A stretch of 64,000 nucleotides of DNA from Streptomyces flaveus (GTDB taxonomy: Bacteria; Actinomycetota; Actinomycetes; Streptomycetales; Streptomycetaceae). Both the position numbers and the translations under genes were made by a program. The stretch covers positions 62,001-126,000 of the forward strand of contig NZ_BMPQ01000022.1 of the NCBI RefSeq assembly GCF_014647675.1, written 5' to 3'. The notes below the pieces were generated by a model. The model ran no database searches and was not told the origin of the DNA. It saw only the letters and a program-made list of their open reading frames with translations. Positions 58,242 through 64,000 of the stretch are shown here, piece after piece; position 1 is the first letter of the stretch; every line of letters starts with the position of its first letter.

Positions 58242-59036
58242 TCACCTGTCGCGCAGGTCCGCCACATACGGCTGATGGGCCAGCAGCCCGCCGTCCACGC
58301 ACAGGGTCTGCCCGGTGATGAACGCCGCCTCGTCCGAGGCCAGGAACACCACCGCCGCAGCGATGTCCTCGGGCCGGCCAAGGCGCGGCGTGAGGTGGTG
58401 ACGCAGCATGGTCTGCTTGATCGGCTCGTACGCCGCCCCGGTCTTCGCCTCGGTCACGATGAACCCCGGCGCGACGGCGTTGCAGCGCACACCCTGCTTG
58501 CCGTACTGCGTGGCGACGTACTGCGTCAGGTTGATCAGCGCGGCCTTGGAGGCGCCGTACGCGGGATTGCGCAGGTCGCCCGAAAGCCCGGAGCCGGACG
58601 TGGTGTTGATGACGGAGCCGCCGCCGCGCGCGATCATGTGCGGCACGGCGGCCTGGATGGCGACCATCGTCCCGCGTAGGTTGATCCGCATCGTGTCGTC
58701 CCAGACAGCCGGATCGGCGTCCGCGACCGGGAGGTCCTGACGGGCGGCCAGGTGGGTGGCCGCCGCGTTGTTGTGCAGGATGTCGAGACCGCCGTACGTC
58801 CCCACCGCGGCCTCCACCATGGCCCGTACGCTCTCGATGTCGCCGAGGTCCACCAGGACGGCCGTCGCGGATCCACCGACGGCGGCGATCTCCTCCGTCA
58901 CCGCCTTCGCGCCGTCGAGGTTCAGATCGGCGACCACGGTGTGCGCGCCCTCGGCCGCCACCCGGCGCGCGGTGGCCGCGCCGATGCCGGAGGCGGCTCC
59001 GGTCACCACGGCGATCTTGTCGTCGAGTCGTCCCAT
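58242..59036 (-). CDS. SDR family oxidoreductase
   Basis: A 264-residue classical SDR: NAD loop VTGAASGIGAATA at residues 11-23, NNAA in DILHNNAAATH, catalytic Ser in INTTSGSG, and YGASK near residue 160. FITGQTLCVDGG ends the fold. In this cluster it would oxidise or reduce a hydroxyacyl-CoA or related alcohol. It is 16 bp downstream of the SCP2-type thiolase gene and the last gene of the minus-strand operon. Confidence 0.9.
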   Translation of the reverse strand: MGRLDDKIAVVTGAASGIGAATARRVAAEGAHTVVADLNLDGAKAVTEEIAAVGGSATAVLVDLGDIESVRAMVEAAVGTYGGLDILHNNAAATHLAARQDLPVADADPAVWDDTMRINLRGTMVAIQAAVPHMIARGGGSVINTTSGSGLSGDLRNPAYGASKAALINLTQYVATQYGKQGVRCNAVAPGFIVTEAKTGAAYEPIKQTMLRHHLTPRLGRPEDIAAAVVFLASDEAAFITGQTLCVDGGLLAHQPYVADLRDR

Positions 59037-59052
59037 TACCGAACTCCCTTGC

Positions 59053-60261
59053 TCAGTCGGTGAGTTCGCTGCCCACGACCGACACGAAGGAGACGCATTC
59101 GCCCGGTCCGCCGCCCAGGTTGTGGGTGAGCGCGAGCGAGCGCCCCTCTGCCAGGGTGCGCACCGTACGATCCGGCGGTGCCTCGCCGCGCAGTTGGAGC
59201 CAGGCCTCGAACATCATGCGCAGGCCCGAGGCGCCGATCGGGTGGCCGAAGGCCTTGAGGCCGCCGTCCGGGTTCACCGGCAGGCCGCCGTCCAGGTCGA
59301 ACTGCCCGCTGGTCACGTCCTTCCACGCCTGGCCGCGGTCGGAGAACCCCAGGTCCTCCATGAGCACCAGCTCCGTGGGTGTGAAGCAGTCGTGGACCTC
59401 GGCGAGCGCGAGCTCCGTGCGCGGATCGGTGATGCCCGCCTGCCGGTACGCCTCCTGCGCGGACGCGACGACCTCGGGGAAGGTGGTGAAGTCGTACTCC
59501 GGGTCCATGAGTCCGTCGGCGGGCCCGGCGACGAAGGACAGCGCCTTCACGAAGACGGGCTTGTCCGTGTACCTGTACGCGTCCTCGGCCCGCACCACGA
59601 TCGCGGCTGCCGAACCGTCGGAGACCCCCGAGCAGTCGAAGACACCGAGCATGCCCGCCACGATCGGCGCCGACCGGATGCGCTCCAGCGGCACCTCCTT
59701 GCGGAACTGGGCGCGGGGGTTGCGGGCGCCGTTGACGTGGTTCTTCCAGGCGATACGGGTGATGACGTCCTTCATCTCGTCCTCGTCCAGCCCGTACTTG
59801 GCCGCATAGGCGGGGGCCAGGAGGGAGAAGTTGGCCGGCGCGGTGATCTCGCCCCGGCTGTCGTCACCGGCGCCCGGCATCGTCGTGCCCGAGAGCCCCG
59901 ACATGCCGGAGTCCTTGAGCTTCTCCACGCCGACGGCCATCGCGACGTCGTATGCGCCCGAGGCCACCGCGTAACAGGCGTTGCGCAGCGCCTCCGAGCC
60001 GGTGGCGCACATGTTCTCCACGCGCGTGACCGGCTTGTTCGGCAGGTGCAGCGCCCGGCTGAGGGCGAGGCCGGAGACACCGGAGGCCTGGGTGCCGAAC
60101 CAGAACGCGTCGATGTCGTCGAGCGTGATGCCGGCCGAGGTCACCGCCTCGCCGACGGCGTCGACCAGCAGATCGTCCGCCGAGCGGGTCCAGTGTTCGC
60201 CGAAGGTCGTGCAGCCCATGCCGACGATCGCGACACGGTCTCGGATTCCGTGCGAGCCCAT
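59053..60261 (-). CDS. SCP2-type thiolase / acyl-CoA acetyltransferase
   Basis: A 402-residue thiolase-fold protein of the lipid-transfer (SCP-x/Ltp) subgroup. The nucleophilic Cys lies in VENMCATGSEAL near residue 84, HDCFTPTELV holds the second Cys site, and GGLKAFGHPIGASG holds the active His. In steroid side-chain degradation, related Ltp proteins partner a DUF35 OB-fold protein as a retro-aldolase. Here a DUF35-bearing protein is encoded 12 bp upstream, so the same type of complex is plausible. Confidence 0.85.
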   Translation of the reverse strand: MGSHGIRDRVAIVGMGCTTFGEHWTRSADDLLVDAVGEAVTSAGITLDDIDAFWFGTQASGVSGLALSRALHLPNKPVTRVENMCATGSEALRNACYAVASGAYDVAMAVGVEKLKDSGMSGLSGTTMPGAGDDSRGEITAPANFSLLAPAYAAKYGLDEDEMKDVITRIAWKNHVNGARNPRAQFRKEVPLERIRSAPIVAGMLGVFDCSGVSDGSAAAIVVRAEDAYRYTDKPVFVKALSFVAGPADGLMDPEYDFTTFPEVVASAQEAYRQAGITDPRTELALAEVHDCFTPTELVLMEDLGFSDRGQAWKDVTSGQFDLDGGLPVNPDGGLKAFGHPIGASGLRMMFEAWLQLRGEAPPDRTVRTLAEGRSLALTHNLGGGPGECVSFVSVVGSELTD

Positions 60262-60273
60262 CTGGGTACCTCC

Positions 60274-61710
60274 TCAGTCTTCCTCTGGGCCGGCGCCGAA
60301 CCGCACGGGACGGGCCTTCCAGAAGTAGTTGTGGACCCCGGCGGCGGTGACCGTGCGCCGGAAGGTCATCTCGACACGGGCGCCGATCACGGCGTCGGCC
60401 TCGGTGGCGTCGGTGAGCTGGCAGCGGAACCGGCCGCCGCCGTCGTAGTCGACGACCACGACGAGCATCGGCGGGCTCGGGGTGTGGGCGAGCCGGTCCA
60501 CGGTGAAGGTGGCGACCGTGCCCTGCACATGCTCCATCGGCTCGTCGGTCATGGCGTCGACGCTCCGGCATGACACGCACACCCGGTCCGGTGGCAGATG
60601 CCGGGTCCCGCACTTCTCGCAACGGGAGGCGATGAAGCCGTACTTCCAGCCGTTGCGGCGGTGCGCGGGCGGGGCGTACGGGGGCTCGGGGTCCGGTCGG
60701 CGGGGCGGTTCGCGGTCGAGGAGCCCGCGCCAGGTGAGGTAGGTGGCGTACGGGACGGGGGCGCTGCCCGTGGCGATCTGCGCGGCCACCGGGCGGGCGG
60801 CGCGGTGTGCGGGCAGGGCGTCGGTGGTGCGCAGCAGGAGCACTCCGGCGCCGTCGCCGAGGACGACGAGCGCGATGGTCTCGCCGGGCTGGGCTCGGTC
60901 GAGTACGTCGGCGAGGAGCAGTCCGGGCTGGGCGGTGCCCGCGTTGCCGATGGCCGCGGTGAGGTCTCCGGTCACCGCCTCGGGCCGTACCCCTGCCGTC
61001 CGGCGGACCGCCGCACAGGCCCGGGCGTGCAGGCCCGCGACCGCGAAGTGGTCGACGGCGTCGGCGGAGAGTTTGGCGCGGTCGAGCGCGGCGCCGAGGG
61101 CCTTGCCCGCGAGGTCGACGTAGATCTCCTCGGCGAACCGCTCCTCCCAGACGCGGGAGGCGGGCGCGCCCGGCAGCCGCCAGCGGTCGAGGAGTTCGTC
61201 GCTGACGGTGTCGTGGGCGAGGAGTTCGGCGATGACGGGCGCCCCGTCGCGGTGCCCGCCGAACACGAAGGCCGCCGCGCCGTCGCCACCGGCGCTCTCG
61301 TCCGTACCGCCGGGCAGCCCGGTGCGCAGGTCGGAGAGGACCGCGAGGGTCGGGACCGCGGAACGGGCGGCTGTGACCAGGGCGCCGAGTCCGGAGCGTA
61401 CGGAGCCGGCCATGTCGACGGCGAGTACGTGCTCGTCGAGGGAGAGCGCGGCGTGCACGGCGGTCGCGTTGGTCTTGTCGAGGTAGGCGGGCGCGGCGGT
61501 GGCGAGGAAGAGCTGGCCGACGCGGGGGCGCAGTCCGTCGGCGGTCAGGGCGCCACGGGCCGCTTCGACGGCCATCGAGGTGGTGTCCTCGTCGTAGCCC
61601 GCGACCGAACGGGTCCCCTTCACCGCCCGGGTCCCGAGGGTGGCGGCGATGTCGGCCCGCGCGAGACGGTGGTGCGGCACATAGGCGCCGTATGCGATCA
61701 GTCCGGCCAT
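60274..61710 (-). CDS. KASIII/HMG-CoA-synthase-like protein fused to a DUF35 OB-fold
   Basis: ATG 61710 follows GGAGG and overlaps the upstream thiolase stop. The 478-residue protein has a thiolase-superfamily N-part (about 1-320, IAYGAYVPHHRLARADIA). Its nucleophile position reads VDMAGSVRSGLGAL, without the Cys expected in ACxG. The C-part (about 345-470) is DUF35: a zinc ribbon CEKCGTRHLPPDRVCVSC then an OB-fold with GTVATFTVDRLAHTP. Fusions of this kind occur in actinobacterial acyl-CoA clusters. It may be a scaffold or aldolase partner for the SCP2-type thiolase. Confidence 0.85.
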   Translation of the reverse strand: MAGLIAYGAYVPHHRLARADIAATLGTRAVKGTRSVAGYDEDTTSMAVEAARGALTADGLRPRVGQLFLATAAPAYLDKTNATAVHAALSLDEHVLAVDMAGSVRSGLGALVTAARSAVPTLAVLSDLRTGLPGGTDESAGGDGAAAFVFGGHRDGAPVIAELLAHDTVSDELLDRWRLPGAPASRVWEERFAEEIYVDLAGKALGAALDRAKLSADAVDHFAVAGLHARACAAVRRTAGVRPEAVTGDLTAAIGNAGTAQPGLLLADVLDRAQPGETIALVVLGDGAGVLLLRTTDALPAHRAARPVAAQIATGSAPVPYATYLTWRGLLDREPPRRPDPEPPYAPPAHRRNGWKYGFIASRCEKCGTRHLPPDRVCVSCRSVDAMTDEPMEHVQGTVATFTVDRLAHTPSPPMLVVVVDYDGGGRFRCQLTDATEADAVIGARVEMTFRRTVTAAGVHNYFWKARPVRFGAGPEED

Positions 61711-62960
61711 CAGCGTCCTCCAAGAGCGTGAGTGGTGGTCGTCGGCCGTTCGAAGACCGCGGCAAGTCCCTGGCCGCCGCCGAGGCACATGGTCTCCAGG
61801 CCGTAGCGGGCCTCGCGGCGGTCGAGTTCGCGCAGCAGGGTGGCGAGGATGCGACCGCCGGTGGCGCCGACGGGATGGCCCAGCGAGATGCCGGAGCCGT
61901 TGACGTTGAACCTCTCGAAGTCGCCCTCGGTGAGGCCCCATTCACGGGTGCAGGCCAGCACCTGGGCGGCGAAGGCCTCGTTCAGTTCGATGAGGTCGAT
62001 GTCGGCGAGTTTCAGGCCCGCTCTCTCCAGGGCACGGGCTGTCGCCGGGACCGGCCCGATGCCCATCGTCTCCGGGGGCACACCCACGACGGCCCAGGAG
62101 ACGAGCCGGCCGAGCGGACGCAGCCCCAGCTCGGCCGCGCGTTCGGGATGGGTGACGATGCAGACCGAGGCGCCGTCGTTCTGCCCGCTGGCGTTCCCTG
62201 CGGTCACGGTCGCCTCGGGGTCCTGTCGGCCGAGCACGGGCCGCAGGGTGGCGAGTTTCTCCAACGAGGATTCGGGGCGCGGGTGTTCGTCCGACTCGAC
62301 GACGGTCTCACCTTTGCGCGCCCGTACGGTGACGGGCACGATCTCGTCGGCGAAGCGGCCCGCCCGCTGGGCCGCGACGGCCTTCTCGTGCGAACGCAGG
62401 GCGAGCCGGTCCTGCTCCTCACGCGGAATGCCGTACTCGCGGCGCAGGTTCTCGGCGGTCTCCAACATCCCGCCCGCCACAGGGTGGTTGACCCCGCCGG
62501 AGGTGACCCGGCCACGGGCCAGCCGGTCGTGCAGCGTGGTACCGGCGCCGCGTACGCCCCACCGCACGTCGGTGGTGTAGAACTCGGCCTGGCTCATGGA
62601 CTCCACACCACCCGCGAGGACGAGATCGCTGGCACCGGTCTGCACCTGCATGGCGGCGTTGATCACGGCCTGCAGTCCTGATCCGCAGCGCCGGTCGATC
62701 TGGAGCCCCGGCACCTCCACCGGCAGTCCGGCGTCCAGGGCGACGACCCGCCCGATCGCGGGCGCCTCGCCGTTGGGATAGCACTGGCCCAGCAGGACGT
62801 CGTCCACGGCACCGGGCGGCACTCCGGTGCGGTCAAGGACGGCCCGTACGACCGTGGCGGCCAGCTCGGCGGCCGTCACCTCGCGGAAGACGCCTCCGTA
62901 ACCGCCGACGGGGGTACGCACGGGTTCGCAGATCACCGCGTCACGCAGGAGGGCGGGCAT
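61710..62960 (-). CDS. Acetyl-CoA C-acyltransferase (thiolase)
   Basis: A 416-residue classical thiolase. Nucleophilic Cys is in RRCGSGLQAV near residue 90, then NEAFAAQ, the His in GHPVGATGGR near 365, and the second Cys in MCLGGGQG near 395. It cleaves 3-oxoacyl-CoA to acetyl-CoA and a shortened acyl-CoA. It overlaps the next gene by one base (TGATG). With the SDRs and the divergent acyl-CoA dehydrogenase this gives a beta-oxidation-like set; it could also finish degradation of the adipyl-CoA products of the box pathway. Confidence 0.92.
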   Translation of the reverse strand: MPALLRDAVICEPVRTPVGGYGGVFREVTAAELAATVVRAVLDRTGVPPGAVDDVLLGQCYPNGEAPAIGRVVALDAGLPVEVPGLQIDRRCGSGLQAVINAAMQVQTGASDLVLAGGVESMSQAEFYTTDVRWGVRGAGTTLHDRLARGRVTSGGVNHPVAGGMLETAENLRREYGIPREEQDRLALRSHEKAVAAQRAGRFADEIVPVTVRARKGETVVESDEHPRPESSLEKLATLRPVLGRQDPEATVTAGNASGQNDGASVCIVTHPERAAELGLRPLGRLVSWAVVGVPPETMGIGPVPATARALERAGLKLADIDLIELNEAFAAQVLACTREWGLTEGDFERFNVNGSGISLGHPVGATGGRILATLLRELDRREARYGLETMCLGGGQGLAAVFERPTTTTHALGGR

Positions 62961-63043
62961 GGGGCGAGCCTTTCGCTTCAGGGGTACAGGGCTTCAGGGG
63001 TACGGGTCTGGGTGGCGCCGATCGCGTACGCAGCGGCGGCGGC

Positions 63044-63820
63044 TCACATGTAGCGGCCGCCGGTCACTTCGAGGACGGCTCCGGTGATGTAGCTCGCCAT
63101 GTCGGAGGCGAGGAAGAGGACCACCTGGGCGACCTCGGCGGGTTCGCCCGCGCGGGCCATGGGGATCTCGGCGAGCTTCGCGTCCCAGGCGGACTGGGGC
63201 ATCGCCTCGGTCATGGCGGTACGGATCAGCCCGGGCTGCACGGCGTTGACCCGGATTCCGGCTCCGGCCAGCTCCTTGGCGGAGGCCTTGGTGAGGCCGA
63301 CGAGTCCGGCTTTGGCCGCGCTGTAGTTGGTCTGGCCGAAGTTGCCGACCTTGCCGGCGATGGAGGAGATGTTGACGATGCTGCCGCCGTGGCCGTGCTC
63401 GCGCATCGCCGCGGCGGCGTACCGGGTGCCGTTCCAGGCGCCGGTGAGGTGGACGTCCACGACGGCGCGGAAGTCGGTGAGGGCCATCTTGCGCAGGGTG
63501 GCGTCCCGGGTGATTCCGGCGTTGTTGACCATGACGCCGACCGGTCCGAAGGTGTCGGCGCAGTGCGCGACCAGGGCCGCGACCTCGTCCTCCTCGGTGA
63601 CGTCACAGCGCAGCGAGGTGGCGGCGATGCCGTGTTTCACGAGGCGCTCGGCGGCCTCGGCCGCGGCCTCCTCGTTGATGTCCCCGATGACGACGGAGGC
63701 GCCCGCGCCGCCGAGTACGCCGGCGATCTCGTATCCGATGCCCTGCGCGGCCCCGGTGATCACCGCGGCCCGGCCGTCCAGCAGTCCCATGTCGTTGCCC
63801 GCCCGACTCGTCTCCAGCAC
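63044..63820 (-). CDS. FabG-like 3-oxoacyl reductase / hydroxyacyl-CoA dehydrogenase
   Basis: Two starts are possible. GTG 63820 (MLETSRAGND...) follows GAGG at about 9 bases, while ATG 63790 (MGLLDGRAAVITGAA) fits the family N-terminus but has a weak ribosome site. The roughly 250-residue SDR has ITGAAQGIG, NNAG, catalytic Ser in NISSIAG, YSAAK and GAVLEVTGGRYM. It probably acts on 3-hydroxyacyl-CoA intermediates with the thiolase encoded next to it. It is divergent from the acyl-CoA dehydrogenase gene. Confidence 0.9.
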   Translation of the reverse strand: MLETSRAGNDMGLLDGRAAVITGAAQGIGYEIAGVLGGAGASVVIGDINEEAAAEAAERLVKHGIAATSLRCDVTEEDEVAALVAHCADTFGPVGVMVNNAGITRDATLRKMALTDFRAVVDVHLTGAWNGTRYAAAAMREHGHGGSIVNISSIAGKVGNFGQTNYSAAKAGLVGLTKASAKELAGAGIRVNAVQPGLIRTAMTEAMPQSAWDAKLAEIPMARAGEPAEVAQVVLFLASDMASYITGAVLEVTGGRYM

Positions 63821-63836
63821 TCCGCTATTCCTCTAA

Positions 63837-63851
63837 AATAGATAACCTATT
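63837..63851. promoter_or_regulatory. Palindrome in the divergent SDR / acyl-CoA dehydrogenase promoter
   Basis: AATAG-ATAAC-CTATT lies in an AT-rich patch 16 bp upstream of the SDR start and 77-91 bp upstream of the acyl-CoA dehydrogenase. TetR-type regulators of acyl-CoA genes often use such sites; none is seen in the window. Confidence 0.45.
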
Positions 63852-63918
63852 ACGCTGAAAGTATCAACCAGGAGCCGACCGGCCGCCGACCGACCGCGCG
63901 GGCCCGGCCGAGGAGGAG

Positions 63919-64000
63919 ATGACGCAGGTGGACATCGGTTACCCCCCTCAGACGGAGGCGTTCCGCGCCGAGGTCAAGGCGTTCCTCGCCACCGCCCTGC
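63919..64000 (+). CDS. Acyl-CoA dehydrogenase (partial, N-terminus only)
   Basis: The frame runs off the right edge after about 27 codons. The sequence VDIGYPPQTEAFRAEVKAFL matches the N-terminal helix of acyl-CoA dehydrogenases. ATG 63919 lies only 2 bases after AGGAGG, too close, while GTG 63928 is 11 bases from it, so the GTG is probably the true start. The enzyme would carry out the first beta-oxidation step and fits the divergent thiolase-SDR operon. Confidence 0.75.
   Translation, partial: MTQVDIGYPPQTEAFRAEVKAFLATAL

Noticed and set aside
59864..61945. 693-codon minus-strand open frame
   Set aside because: It is a shifted frame of the DUF35 fusion and SCP2 thiolase genes, dominated by Arg-Pro-rich nonsense.

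Overview
The window looks like a chromosomal segment of a streptomycete or close actinomycete. GC content is very high with strong third-position GC bias. It carries a WhiB-like protein, an ECF41-type sigma factor, a PaaX regulator, cobalamin genes and a DUF2637 membrane protein. No rRNA and no CRISPR array were seen. One tRNA gene, tRNA-Pro(GGG), lies at 11386-11459 on the minus strand.

Region 1 (1-8021) is a stress or dormancy island. It holds tandem-domain universal stress proteins (one cut by the window edge, one intact, one decayed remnant), two Acg/Rv3131-type FMN nitroreductase-fold proteins, a D-2-hydroxyacid (lactate-type) dehydrogenase and an oleate hydratase. GGGCC-N4-GGCCC-like palindromes, mostly in tandem pairs about 18-22 bp apart, lie in the intergenic spaces upstream of these genes. 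This matches the gene content and box architecture of DosR/DevR (OsdR) dormancy regulons.

Region 2 (8022-11460) is mobile-element debris. It contains an IS3-family element (8512-9881) whose orfB is disrupted, a DUF2637 gene truncated by that element, a tyrosine recombinase, and tRNA-Pro.

Region 3 (11559-20015) is mostly core or stress metabolism. It has a DUF309 protein, cobF and cobK facing each other, a TauE/SafE permease, a monoglyceride-lipase-like hydrolase, WhiB and Dps translationally coupled, DUF3140, a HhH-GPD protein, and an NDH2/FSP1-like flavoprotein next to an ECF41 sigma factor.

Region 4 (20092-27177) is a tightly overlapping minus-strand operon that I cannot assign to a known pathway. 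From its 5' end it encodes an XRE-cupin regulator, an M24 creatinase-fold enzyme, E1 alpha and E1 beta of a 2-oxoacid dehydrogenase, an amidohydrolase, a bicupin and a divergent SDR. It is my best candidate for an undescribed catabolic system.

Region 5 (27226-33437) holds a secreted pectate lyase-pectinesterase fusion, an AAA ATPase, an epoxide-hydrolase-like enzyme, a YheO-type regulator coupled to a PLP dehydratase, and a degenerate Nudix protein.

Region 6 (33490-52826) is an aromatic-acid catabolic locus. A branched-chain-type ABC importer (LivF, LivK and a single-chain LivH-LivM-LivG fusion) adjoins a box pathway for aerobic benzoyl-CoA degradation: benzoate-CoA ligase, BoxB, BoxC and BoxD-like dehydrogenase. 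A ferredoxin and a thioredoxin-reductase-like reductase stand where BoxA would be. PaaX and AraC regulators, a benzaldehyde dehydrogenase and a GMC alcohol oxidoreductase suggest flow from benzyl alcohol through benzaldehyde and benzoate to benzoyl-CoA and ring epoxidation.

Region 7 (52939-58226) is a MacB/FtsX-type ABC exporter next to a NarL-type two-component system. Region 8 (58242-64000) is an acyl-CoA degradation cluster with two SDRs, two thiolase-family proteins and a KASIII/HMG-CoA-synthase-like protein fused to a DUF35 OB-fold, divergent from an acyl-CoA dehydrogenase that runs off the window.
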